Source: an uncultured Lachnospiraceae bacterium
GTDB taxonomy: Bacteria > Bacillota > Clostridia > Lachnospirales > Lachnospiraceae
Assembly: GCA_910588755.1 (NCBI GenBank)
Contig: CAJUQZ010000069.1
Span: 1 to 22,213, forward strand
Length of the DNA stretch: 22,213 nt
Direction of reading: 5' to 3'
The notes under the pieces were generated by a model. It had not been told where the DNA came from and searched no databases. It saw only the letters and a program-made list of their open reading frames with translations. Positions 1-6,740 of this stretch are shown here, in pieces. A program made the position numbers and the translations under genes. Positions within the stretch are counted from its first letter, which is position 1. Each line of letters begins with the position of its first letter.

Positions 1-142
1 AATTCTCACCCCAGACTGCCGCCGCATAAATCACTATTCCTGCAACAACTGCCAGCTGCAGGTCCTTCAATATACAGTTCACCCCAATAATCATCATCAC
101 CAGTGGCCGCAAAAATCCTTTAAATATTCTGTGTTCATTCAT
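1..142 (-). CDS. Small membrane protein, N-terminal part only
   Basis: The first 47 codons of a minus-strand gene are visible before the window edge. The start ATG (142-140) follows GGAGGG at a 7-base distance. The visible residues are a short basic head (MNEHRIFKGFLRP), then hydrophobic stretches (VMMIIGVN and a run of L, A, V, I ending near AAAVWGEN), so at least one or two membrane segments are likely. The start overlaps the stop of the MerR gene by eight bases (ATGAATGA), which implies translational coupling and one transcript with that regulator. I do not recognise the family. The pairing suggests that the membrane protein is a partner or target of the MerR regulator, which is inference only. 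Confidence 0.6.
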   Translation of the reverse strand, partial: MNEHRIFKGFLRPLVMMIIGVNCILKDLQLAVVAGIVIYAAAVWGEN

Positions 143-1016
143 GACCGCGCCCTCCCCACTCTGGATACTGTTGCAAAAACTGCTCATTTGTACGCTGCAT
201 CGCTGTATAGTATGCCTGATAGGATTTGCTTAACTGGCACATCGCCGGAATAAAAATGTCATTGTAGCCACTTGCACTATTAAACTGCCTCAACAGCTGC
301 TCCAGCCGATACGCCTTCGAACTTCTGTACGCATCCGTCTGCCTATAATCCAGATAGGTTTGGATGGCTTCCCTGTTTGCCTCCACAAACTTTTCAAATT
401 TTCCAGGATCCGTCAGCATTCCCTGTACATTGGCATTCAGATTTTCACAGACATTATCGTCAAAGCGGTCCGTCACCTCATCATAAAATTCCCGCAGGTC
501 CTCAGGGATTTCAAACTGTAAATTGTCCAAAAAACCAAGGATTGTGTCAAAAGCTGCCTGCTGCTCTTTGGTCTGGACTGGCTCGTCTAGATAGGAGGCA
601 AAATGCTGGCAGATAAAATTTCCATAATAGCCCGGAAACGCATCCCGCATACGTGAAAGGACAGACTGCTTTCTCTGCAGCTGCATCAGCTTACCCTGTA
701 CCTCCTCCCAGTCCTTTGTCCTTGCAAGCTCCTGCATCAGCTGCTGCTTCTCCTCCAGCGCGGACAGCTCCATGCGCTTTAAGCGCGAGAGATCACTCAG
801 CGATGCGCCCTGCCCTGTCAGAACGCCCCGTATATCCGCAGCCGAAAGTCCAAGCCCCCTCAAGACAGAAACCTGCTTCAGCCGGTCGATATCCGCATCT
901 GAAAAATCGCGATAACCGTTTTCCAGCACCGCAGGCTTCACCAGTCCCTGTTCTATATAGTACTCAACCGCTTTTTTGGTCAGCGCACACACCCTGCACA
1001 CTTCATTGATAAACAT
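135..1016 (-). CDS. MerR-family transcriptional regulator
   Basis: A 293-residue protein. Residues 1-70 are a MerR winged helix-turn-helix: FINEVCRVCALTKKAVEYY, then IEQGLVKP, then a NGYRDFSDADIDRLK segment, matching the usual order (HTH, wing, 'YR.YsedDl'). Residues about 75-130 look like the coiled-coil dimerisation helix. The rest, about 150-290, is an acidic and aromatic-rich effector domain that I do not recognise; no metal-binding cysteine cluster is visible, so a small-molecule or stress ligand is more likely than a metal. The start ATG at 1016 is chosen over an in-frame start 18 codons upstream because GGAGGAGGG precedes it and the MerR fold begins directly after it. It is first in an operon with the small membrane protein and is probably autoregulated through the promoter at 1099-1129. 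Confidence 0.85.
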   Translation of the reverse strand: MFINEVCRVCALTKKAVEYYIEQGLVKPAVLENGYRDFSDADIDRLKQVSVLRGLGLSAADIRGVLTGQGASLSDLSRLKRMELSALEEKQQLMQELARTKDWEEVQGKLMQLQRKQSVLSRMRDAFPGYYGNFICQHFASYLDEPVQTKEQQAAFDTILGFLDNLQFEIPEDLREFYDEVTDRFDDNVCENLNANVQGMLTDPGKFEKFVEANREAIQTYLDYRQTDAYRSSKAYRLEQLLRQFNSASGYNDIFIPAMCQLSKSYQAYYTAMQRTNEQFLQQYPEWGGRGHE

Positions 1017-1098
1017 TGTGTCGCCCTCCTCCCCATAATGCCAGTGCCCTGCAGCCGGCATAAGTCTCAAAACTGAATGCCCTTCTTTGCTAATTCAT

Positions 1099-1129
1099 AT
1101 CATAAACCGCCCCCCAGGGGCATAGTCAA
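1099..1129 (-). promoter_or_regulatory. MerR-type promoter with 19-bp spacer and dyad
   Basis: On the minus strand TTGACT (1129-1124) is followed after 19 bases by TATGAT (1104-1099). The stretched spacer contains a perfect dyad GCCCC-TGG-GGGGC (1121-1109). A 19-bp spacer with a central dyad is the classic architecture of promoters twisted by MerR proteins, and this one reads into the merR-like gene about 80 bases downstream. Sequence is seen directly; autoregulation is inferred. Confidence 0.7.
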
Positions 1130-1233
1130 TACTGTTTCAGGAAATTTTTATGAAATGCCTCTGTGAAATATTTCCTTTTCGCCCATCCTGATGTATACTA
1201 TACCTGTTTATAACATAAAACAACCATAGACCA

Positions 1234-1345
1234 TGCCGTCTGACTGTGGATTCCATAAAATCCCTGTAACGGGCTATATTCCTTGCCGTTTAACTGCGGA
1301 TTCCATAAAATCCCTGTAATGACTGCGGATCACATAAATCCTTGT
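1234..1345. repeat. Degenerate tandem repeat, about 2.5 copies
   Basis: Two 36-base copies (1234-1269 and 1284-1319, period 50) share the core GGATTCCATAAAATCCCTGT and differ at three positions. A third, shorter and decayed copy lies at 1323-1345 (CTGCGGATCACATAAATCC). The block sits in the 460-base stretch between the divergent MerR and hydrolase genes, which otherwise holds only their promoters. The small open frames crossing it are not convincing genes. Confidence 0.65.
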
Positions 1346-1436
1346 CAGTATATACCTGTAACAGACGCAGGCAGGCCAAGGCAGAAAACAAATGACCTCT
1401 ATAGATAGAACTGTAAAACATAACGTAAATGAAATA

Positions 1437-1472
1437 TATAATGAATGAATTATCAGATAAATGACTAAGGAG
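1437..1472 (+). promoter_or_regulatory. Weak -10 and ribosome site for hydrolase-GNAT gene
   Basis: TATAAT lies at 1437-1442 but the -35 region 17 bases upstream is not consensus, so the promoter call is weak. AAGGAG (1467-1472) stands 7 bases before the ATG at 1480 and firmly fixes that start. Confidence 0.4.
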
Positions 1473-1479
1473 AACCACC

Positions 1480-2592
1480 ATGAAAATCGCTGTATTATTC
1501 CCCGGAATCGGATATCACTGTGACAAGCCGCTGTTATACTACAGTGGAAAATTGGCCCAGCAGTACCAATATGAGCTGCGCAGGGTGTCTTACTCCAATC
1601 TGAACCAGTCAATTCCAGAGGCGTTTGCCGATGCCTACGCGCAGACCGAAGCCTGTCTCGCAGACATCAGCTGGAGCCAATATGAGGATGTCCTGTTTCT
1701 GTCCAAGAGCATCGGCACCGCTGTGGCGGCCGCCTACGCACAGAAACACCAAATCCCCTGCCGGAACGTCTATTACACACCGTTGTCACAGACGTTTGAT
1801 TTTGCGCCGCTCTCAGGCATCTTTTTCCACGGGACATGCGATCCGCGGGCTGAAACCGCAGTGATTCAGGAGATCTGCGGAGCACGCCGCCTGCCGCTTA
1901 CTGTCATTGGACATGCCAATCACTCACTCGAGCTCCTGCCGGAAAATGTCCCCGCAGCCCGGCACAAAAAAAGCATCACGCAGCAGAACATTCATATCCT
2001 AGAAAACATCATGACCCTGACAGAACAATATATCGCCGACGGCATCTTTTACCGGACACTCTGTGCAGATGAAATCTGCCCTGCGTTATTCCACGGTTTC
2101 ATACGCCATCAGAATGTCGTAAAGTGCTGGCGCAAAGAAAACGGAAACTGGGTGATCCGCGACGCCCCCTTCATCGACGACTGGACACCAAACGACTACC
2201 AGGTGCTGATCAGGTGTCTGCAAAATACTGTTCAGACAGGCGGTCTTGTCCTCGCAGCTTTTAAAGGGCATGACGCCGATGCTGTGTTAAAAGGCTTTGT
2301 CTCTGTCGAGCCCACATTATTTGGAGGTGATCAGCGCTACCTTGACCTTTCTAGCATCCATGTTTCCGAGGATATGCGCCAGAAAGGTATTGGAAAAGCG
2401 CTCTTTGTTGCCGCCCGAGACTGGGCTGCGTCAAAGGGCGCCAGAAAGCTCTACATCTCCGCCCACTCCGCCGTCGAGACGCAGGATTTTTACAAAACGA
2501 TGGGGTGTGTTGAGGCACAGGTGTATGACCAGCACCATGTCGAACAGGAACCCTACGACTGCCAGCTAGAATGCACTCTTGCAGGATACTAA
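1480..2592 (+). CDS. Alpha/beta-hydrolase fused to GNAT N-acetyltransferase
   Basis: A 370-residue two-domain protein. Residues 1-185 resemble a small alpha/beta-hydrolase: an opening beta strand (KIAVLFPGIG), a nucleophile-elbow-like S-K-S-I-G (Ser77), Asp121 in HGTCDP and His148 in GHANHSLE, a plausible Ser-Asp-His triad in the expected order. Residues about 190-370 are a GNAT domain with the acetyl-CoA loop VSEDMRQKGIGKALF (295-309) and a C-terminal FYKTMGC motif. Substrates cannot be told from sequence. The fusion suggests two steps on one metabolite, such as removing one acyl or ester group and acetylating an amine, which is speculation. The start is fixed by AAGGAG. It is transcribed alone, convergent with the ABC permease gene, and its stop abuts a palindromic element. 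Confidence 0.8.
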   Translation: MKIAVLFPGIGYHCDKPLLYYSGKLAQQYQYELRRVSYSNLNQSIPEAFADAYAQTEACLADISWSQYEDVLFLSKSIGTAVAAAYAQKHQIPCRNVYYTPLSQTFDFAPLSGIFFHGTCDPRAETAVIQEICGARRLPLTVIGHANHSLELLPENVPAARHKKSITQQNIHILENIMTLTEQYIADGIFYRTLCADEICPALFHGFIRHQNVVKCWRKENGNWVIRDAPFIDDWTPNDYQVLIRCLQNTVQTGGLVLAAFKGHDADAVLKGFVSVEPTLFGGDQRYLDLSSIHVSEDMRQKGIGKALFVAARDWAASKGARKLYISAHSAVETQDFYKTMGCVEAQVYDQHHVEQEPYDCQLECTLAGY

Positions 2593-2648
2593 GGAACTGT
2601 CCAAAAATCCTGCACACTATTTAAAAGTTATTTCTTGACAGTTCCTAA
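2590..2648. repeat. Short palindromic element, copy 1 (TAA-flanked)
   Basis: AGGAACTGTC (2592-2601) and its exact reverse complement GACAGTTCCT (2637-2646) bound a 55-base element, and TAA directly repeats at both edges (2590-2592 and 2646-2648). A 23-base internal segment (ATCCTGCACACTATTTAAAA followed by GTT) is shared, in inverted orientation, with copy 2 at 13631-13699. This copy lacks about ten bases of one stem arm. It lies exactly between two convergent stop codons: the left TAA is the stop of the hydrolase-GNAT gene and the right edge forms the TAG stop of the permease gene. Confidence 0.8.
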
Positions 2649-3313
2649 AACTCCTTTTTCTCCATAATTCGACACGCGATCTTGCAGGAAATATACATCA
2701 ACACCGCAATGACTGCCACAATCAGCAGCACCAGGACACCCGTCCCAAGTCCGCCAATGCTGCTGATAACCTCCATGCCACTGCCACCGGCAAGTTCATT
2801 TAGATAACTTATCATTCCAAAGCCGGCTCCAATACTTACAATCAGGAGTATTCTTATCATTCTGCCCTTCTCTGTGCCAAATTTTACCTGGAGCGGAATT
2901 TCAAGCGCCAGTAACAGATACGCCACCGGAAGTAACAGCGAAATAGAAAATAGGTAATCCGAAAAACTTAGTTCCGTGCCACGGACAACAAGAAGCGTCC
3001 ACGCAATCATACTTGTCACGGCAAACGGAACCGCGGTCAGCAACAACCCAAACAGATATTTTGCGACAATGTAATCCTTTCTTGACACCGGCTGCGTCAT
3101 CAGATATGCCGATCCGTTCTCAAATTCATCGTAATTGAATGTGCTGATCGTTGAAAAAGTGCACAGCATAGCGACATACCCGACAAAAATTGCCATATTC
3201 GTGATAACTGTCATAATAATTCCCCACGGAATCATAATGATGAAGAAAACCTTCATCTGTGATTTCATCACTTTAAAATCCTTGATCATTAACCCCTTAA
3301 CCGACCTGCTCAT
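2645..3313 (-). CDS. ABC-2 type transporter permease
   Basis: A 222-residue integral membrane protein with about six hydrophobic segments (roughly 22-54, possibly two helices; 83-109; 119-137; 153-171; 187-208). It has a short cytoplasmic N-terminus and the FENGSAYLMTQPVSRKDYIVAKY stretch typical of ABC-2 permeases of bacitracin or lantibiotic-type exporters in Firmicutes. It presumably dimerises and is driven by the ATPase encoded directly upstream. AGGAGG sits 8 bases before the ATG. It is the last gene of the GntR-ATPase-permease operon, and its TAG stop touches palindromic element copy 1. The transported substrate is unknown; antimicrobial peptide resistance or envelope stress is the usual guess for this arrangement. 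Confidence 0.85.
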   Translation of the reverse strand: MSRSVKGLMIKDFKVMKSQMKVFFIIMIPWGIIMTVITNMAIFVGYVAMLCTFSTISTFNYDEFENGSAYLMTQPVSRKDYIVAKYLFGLLLTAVPFAVTSMIAWTLLVVRGTELSFSDYLFSISLLLPVAYLLLALEIPLQVKFGTEKGRMIRILLIVSIGAGFGMISYLNELAGGSGMEVISSIGGLGTGVLVLLIVAVIAVLMYISCKIACRIMEKKEF

Positions 3314-3358
3314 AACTGTTTCCTCCTAAAACCATTCTTCCACTTGCAGCATTGATAT

Positions 3359-3385
3359 CTAAGGCTGCGCCCTGTGCAGTCTTAG
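3359..3385. other. Intra-operon hairpin between ATPase and permease
   Basis: CTAAGGCTGCGC and GTGCAGTCTTAG can pair over 12 positions, counting G-U pairs, around a 3-base loop, in the 78-base gap between the ATPase and permease genes. No U-run follows on either strand, so it is not a terminator. An mRNA processing or stability site is possible. Confidence 0.5.
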
Positions 3386-3391
3386 AGTTTC

Positions 3392-4231
3392 TCAATGTTT
3401 TGTCATCATGGTGATCACGTCATCGATGCTGCCCCTCTCGATGACGACCGATGGATAATTGTCCTGGTAAAACTGTCGGTGATTTGTCAGGCAGCTGTAA
3501 CCAAAGTTCTCCTCCCTCGTCTTTAACACATATGCCTGATCGAGCCTGGTAAACTGCTCTTTTGTCACCTTTAACAATCCATATTCATTCAGAAGCACAT
3601 CTGTGTCCTCGTGAAGCACAATTTTCCCTTCCTCGATCAGGTATACATCATCGCAAATTCCCTCAAGGTCACTGGATATGTGCGAACTGATCACAATGCT
3701 GCACTCCCCGCTTTCCGCATACTCACGCAGAAGCGCCAGCAGCTCATCCCTCGCCACCACATCCAGTCCCGCGGTTGGCTCATCAAGCACCAGCAGTTTC
3801 GCGTTGTGCGAGAGCGCGGCAAGAATCTGCAGCTTCCGCTTCATGCCTGTGGAAAACTCCCTAATCTGCTTTTTCAACGGAAGCCCCATCCGCTCACAGT
3901 CCGCCGCAAACTTTTCCCTAGAAAAATCGGCGTACAAAGTATCAAGCACGGGCAAAAAATCCCTGATCGTAAGATAACTGCAAAAGCCCGAATCAGAGAG
4001 CACAACCCCGATCTGCTCCTTATCCGCCTGCGTAAGCTTTGATACATCCTTGCCAAATACCTCGATCGTACCGCTGTCTGCGTGGATCAAACCCAGAATC
4101 GCCTTAAAGGCCGTACTCTTGCCGGCGCCATTTCTTCCGATTAGCCCTGTTACCTGCCCCACAGGTACTTCCATCGAACACGCCAGCTGGAAAGCGTCAT
4201 ATTGTTTGGTCACATTGTTTAGTTTTATCAT
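3392..4231 (-). CDS. ABC transporter ATP-binding protein
   Basis: A 279-residue nucleotide-binding subunit. Walker A GRNGAGKST is at 32-40, the signature FSTGMKRK at 126-133, Walker B LLVLDE at 146-151 followed by PTAGLD, and the H-loop histidine at 184 (ISSH). The Q-loop region reads IGVVLSDSGF without the usual glutamine, as seen in several Firmicutes exporters of the YtrB/BcrA type. About 60 residues after the catalytic core form a family-specific tail. A GGAG-rich ribosome site (GAGGAGAAGGG) precedes the ATG. It lies downstream of the GntR gene and upstream of the permease, and the three are probably co-transcribed. It should power export of an unknown substrate. Confidence 0.9.
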   Translation of the reverse strand: MIKLNNVTKQYDAFQLACSMEVPVGQVTGLIGRNGAGKSTAFKAILGLIHADSGTIEVFGKDVSKLTQADKEQIGVVLSDSGFCSYLTIRDFLPVLDTLYADFSREKFAADCERMGLPLKKQIREFSTGMKRKLQILAALSHNAKLLVLDEPTAGLDVVARDELLALLREYAESGECSIVISSHISSDLEGICDDVYLIEEGKIVLHEDTDVLLNEYGLLKVTKEQFTRLDQAYVLKTREENFGYSCLTNHRQFYQDNYPSVVIERGSIDDVITMMTKH

Positions 4232-4309
4232 CTGATACCCTTCTCCTCTCCCATAGAATTATCTAATCTTATTTTATTAAAATATCATGTGTTATTTATG
4301 CTCTCCAGA

Positions 4310-4411
4310 AGATTTCAAACAGCTATGGTATGTCTTCTATGTCTTCTACACAATCTCAAACAGCTATTTATCGCATCTCTTATATATCCTCTAATACAAT
4401 CTCAAACAGCT
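4310..4411. repeat. Three copies of the gntR 3' end
   Basis: The 15-base string CAATCTCAAACAGCT, which encodes the LFEIV region near the C-terminus of the GntR protein, occurs at 4397-4411 (inside the gene) and again at 4351-4365; a close variant lies at 4310-4324. The copies are spaced 46 and 41 bases apart. The two outer copies lie beyond the stop codon, so the 3' end of the gene appears to have been duplicated or truncated by slippage. TGTCTTCTA is also repeated twice at about 4331-4348. Confidence 0.65.
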
Positions 4412-4754
4412 CACGGATCTCTTTGTCCTCCATGCCACAGCTGCGCGCCTTGCGTATCGTCTGCTCAAACGCATACTCCACTTCCTTCTTCTTCTCCTCG
4501 AGCAACTGTGCCTGGTTTGCACACGCCACAAAGCTTCCCTTGCCGTGCACCGTGATGACAACCCCCTCCGCCTCTAACTGGTCATACGCCTTCTTCACTG
4601 TGAGCGCACTGACCCTGATGTCCTTTGCAAGCGTCCTCACTGACGGGAGCATCGTCTCCTCGATCAGATCGCCATGCATGATCTTATCCTTAATCTGACA
4701 CACGATCTGTTCGTAGACAGGCTGCATCGAAGTGTGGCTGATTATCAAATCCAT
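4380..4754 (-). CDS. GntR-family (YtrA-like) transcriptional regulator
   Basis: A short, 124-residue GntR protein with an N-terminal winged helix-turn-helix (PVYEQIVCQIKDKI, then LPSVRTLAKDIRVSALTVKKAYDQL, then GKGSFVA) and only a 50-residue tail, as in the YtrA subfamily, which characteristically regulates an adjacent ABC transporter operon. That matches the neighbours. I prefer the ATG at 4754 over an in-frame GTG four codons upstream because AAAGGA touches that GTG, while family members begin close to the chosen residue; spacing to the ATG (13 bases) is long, so this is not certain. The gene is first in the operon, behind a promoter covered by a strong dyad. Its 3' end is repeated downstream. 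Confidence 0.85.
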   Translation of the reverse strand: MDLIISHTSMQPVYEQIVCQIKDKIMHGDLIEETMLPSVRTLAKDIRVSALTVKKAYDQLEAEGVVITVHGKGSFVACANQAQLLEEKKKEVEYAFEQTIRKARSCGMEDKEIRELFEIVLEDI

Positions 4755-4830
4755 CGTTTTATTCACATCCTTTATCCACGGAGACTACATTCTCTTGGTC
4801 TTCTCAGACGAAAATGCATCACCCGTTTGA

Positions 4831-4885
4831 TATAAACAGTATATAACAGTATTTATCTGTTGTCAACTGTTTTATACTGTTTATA
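4831..4885 (-). promoter_or_regulatory. GntR operon promoter within a phased operator
   Basis: On the minus strand TTGACA (4866-4861), a 17-base spacer and TATACT (4843-4838) form a near-ideal sigma-A promoter. It lies inside an inverted repeat with 19-base arms (4831-4849 and 4867-4885, one mismatch). ACAG boxes at 4836 and 4846 and CTGT boxes at 4857, 4867 and 4877 recur every 10 or 11 bases, covering the region from upstream of the -35 through the -10. Repression by the GntR protein encoded just downstream is the natural inference. Confidence 0.85.
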
Positions 4886-4918
4886 TAAAATATATTTTTC
4901 CTTTGGATGCCCATGTAC

Positions 4919-4976
4919 ATAAAAAAGCGGCCTGAAACCTTACATTAACAAATCTACTAAGGTTTCAGACCACTTT
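4919..4976 (-). terminator. Rho-independent terminator of the aminotransferase gene
   Basis: On the minus strand AAGTGGTCTGAAACCTTA pairs with TAAGGTTTCAGGCCGCTT (18 positions, G-U at two) across a 14-base loop and is followed by TTTTTT. It lies about 30 bases after the aminotransferase stop and separates that gene from the GntR operon promoter. Confidence 0.9.
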
Positions 4977-5001
4977 CTATAATATACTTTTTATATGTTA
5001 C

Positions 5002-6285
5002 TTATTCTGCCAGATACTTCTCCACCGATGCCAGCTTCACACACAGCACAAACACTGCGCACGCCTGCGTGAGCTCCTCCGGCGTCGGGAGTGTCGGCGC
5101 GATGCGGATACTCGTGTCTTTTGGATCCTTCATGTATGGGAATGTGGAGCCCGCCGGTGTCATGACAACGCCAGCCTCCTTGCAGAGTGCCACGACACGC
5201 TTCGCACAGCCCCCCAGAGTATCAAACGCGATAAAGTACCCACCAAGCGGCTTGATCCAGCTTCCGATTCCCAGTCCGCCAAGCTCCTTCTCAAGACAGT
5301 CCAGAACCGCCTCAAATTTCGGTTTTAACAATGCCGCGTGCTTCTCCATATGCGCGTGCACACCCGCTGCATTTTTAAAATACATCACATGGCGCATCTG
5401 GTTAATCTTGTCAAATCCAATCGTTTGCAGTGTCACCGTCTTTTTCACCTCTGCAAGATTTGCCGGCGAGGTGATCAGTGCCGCAACACCAGCTCCTGGA
5501 AATGTAACCTTTGAAGTTGAGCACACCTGGTAATACATATCCGGGTTGCCCGCCTTCTCACACTCTGTCACGATGTTTAACATCTCTTTCTTATTGTCAA
5601 CATAGATATGATGGAACGCATACGCATTGTCCCAGAAAATCCTGAAATCAGGTGCTGCCGGTTTTAAGTTTGCAAATCTCCTGACTACCTCGTCCGAGTA
5701 GACAATACCCGCCGGGTTTGTATATTTGGGAACATTCCAGATCCCCTTAACCGCAGGATCGTTGTTGACATACTGCTCGACCAAATCCATATCCGGGCCG
5801 TTCTCGTCCATTGGAATATTGATCATCTCGACCCCAAAACTCTCCGTGATCGCAAAATGCCTGTCATATCCGGGCACAGGACACAGAAACTTGATCTTCT
5901 CCTGCTTACACCACGGCGTGTTTCCGCCAATACCATGCACCATTGCCCGTGAAACCAGATCATACATGATACTCAAACTAGAATTGCCAAACACCATCAC
6001 ATGATCAACCGGACACTCCATGAGCTCCGCAAATAGCTCCTTCGCCTCCCTGATGCCATCAAAGGCACCATAGTTTCTAAGGTCTACCTTATCCTCGCCC
6101 TTGAATATGGACTTGCTGTTGAGCACATCAAGCATCCCGACGGACAGGTCAAGCTGGTCGGCCGCTGGCTTTCCGCGCGACATGTCGAGCTTGATGTTTG
6201 ATTCCTTCAGCTTCCCATACGCTGCCTGAAGCTCCGTCTGAAGTGCACGCAATTCTTCCTTGCTCATATCCTTGTATGCTTTCAT
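5002..6285 (-). CDS. PLP-dependent aspartate aminotransferase (class I/II fold)
   Basis: A 427-residue enzyme that should transfer the amino group of aspartate (or a related amino acid) to 2-oxoglutarate in the cytoplasm. It shows the fold-type I set: YTNPAG (Asn190), WDNAY (Asp219, which binds the PLP ring nitrogen), CSTSKVTFPGAG (Lys259, the Schiff-base lysine) and IRIAPT (Arg394, carboxylate binding). The N-terminal MSRGKPAADQLDLS block is typical of the subgroup that includes Corynebacterium AspT (often listed as MocR-like or alanine-glyoxylate aminotransferase), not the classical E. coli AspC group. The ATG at 6285 is chosen because GGAGG lies 10 bases upstream; an in-frame start ten codons earlier lacks a ribosome site. 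It is monocistronic, with its own promoter and terminator. Confidence 0.88.
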   Translation of the reverse strand: MKAYKDMSKEELRALQTELQAAYGKLKESNIKLDMSRGKPAADQLDLSVGMLDVLNSKSIFKGEDKVDLRNYGAFDGIREAKELFAELMECPVDHVMVFGNSSLSIMYDLVSRAMVHGIGGNTPWCKQEKIKFLCPVPGYDRHFAITESFGVEMINIPMDENGPDMDLVEQYVNNDPAVKGIWNVPKYTNPAGIVYSDEVVRRFANLKPAAPDFRIFWDNAYAFHHIYVDNKKEMLNIVTECEKAGNPDMYYQVCSTSKVTFPGAGVAALITSPANLAEVKKTVTLQTIGFDKINQMRHVMYFKNAAGVHAHMEKHAALLKPKFEAVLDCLEKELGGLGIGSWIKPLGGYFIAFDTLGGCAKRVVALCKEAGVVMTPAGSTFPYMKDPKDTSIRIAPTLPTPEELTQACAVFVLCVKLASVEKYLAE

Positions 6286-6340
6286 TTTTTCATAACCTCC
6301 ATCATTCCTATGCATTCATCAATCGTATAATTCCTTTCCT

Positions 6341-6389
6341 ACTATATAACAACTATTCCCATTCTGTCAATACCCTGTATACATGTATA
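6341..6389 (-). promoter_or_regulatory. Aminotransferase promoter with upstream palindrome
   Basis: TTGACA (6370-6365) and TATAGT (6346-6341) on the minus strand are 18 bases apart. A perfect 12-base palindrome TATACATGTATA (6378-6389) lies just upstream of the -35 and is a candidate regulator site. The transcript would have a leader of about 50 bases. Confidence 0.65.
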
Positions 6390-6405
6390 TTGGTATTTTT
6401 GAGTG

Positions 6406-6435
6406 TCGTTACTGCTCACGCCGTTCCAGTAACGA
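6406..6435. repeat. Perfect inverted repeat downstream of the XRE gene
   Basis: TCGTTACTG and CAGTAACGA (9 bases each, perfect) flank a 12-base loop between the XRE gene stop and the aminotransferase promoter. It could end XRE transcription, but no U-run directly follows on either strand. Confidence 0.55.
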
Positions 6436-6463
6436 GAAAAATCCATGCAAACATTCATCACCA

Positions 6464-6715
6464 TCACGCACTGACTCTAAGCTGGCTGTCAGCCATTACC
6501 AGAATATCATCAATCTTCACCCCTAATACTGCTGCCAACACCACAAGGTTGTCAATGGTTGGCAGCGCTGTCCCGTGCTGCCATTTGTACAGTGCCTGCG
6601 GCGTAGAAAATCCAAAAATATCCTGCAAGTCCCGCACAGACAATCCAGCCTGTACCCTCAGCTCCATAATATGCTGCCCCGTCTTTACCATATCTATGGT
6701 TGGTATCGCAACCAT
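6464..6715 (-). CDS. Small XRE-type helix-turn-helix regulator
   Basis: An 83-residue protein that is almost entirely a Cro/CI-like helix-turn-helix: GQHIMELRVQAGLSVRDLQDIFG, then TPQALYKWQHGTALPTIDNLVVLA, then LGVKIDDILV, the standard five-helix order. There is no effector domain, so it probably acts as a simple DNA-binding repressor or an antitoxin-like partner. AGGAGG stands 8 bases before the ATG. It lies 51 bases downstream of the broken rtcB gene on the same strand, with an operator-like palindrome in the gap, so it may have its own control. I see no toxin gene beside it. Confidence 0.85.
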   Translation of the reverse strand: MVAIPTIDMVKTGQHIMELRVQAGLSVRDLQDIFGFSTPQALYKWQHGTALPTIDNLVVLAAVLGVKIDDILVMADSQLRVSA

Positions 6716-6740
6716 TTTCTGTTCCTCCTGTTCCGCATCG

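Noticed and set aside
1234..1345. CRISPR-like repeat
   Set aside because: Only about two and a half units, spacers of 14 bases or less, decayed third copy, no cas genes.
1274..1612. 112-codon minus-strand frame over the tandem repeat
   Set aside because: Runs through repeats, the promoter region and the start of the hydrolase-GNAT gene; no ribosome site and no family resemblance.
6406..6435. Rho-independent terminator of the XRE gene
   Set aside because: The 9-base stem is perfect, but neither strand has a U-run directly after it, so it is listed only as an inverted repeat.
6464..6715. XRE protein as the antitoxin of a toxin-antitoxin pair
   Set aside because: No toxin-like gene is adjacent; the neighbours are an rtcB pseudogene and an aminotransferase with its own promoter.
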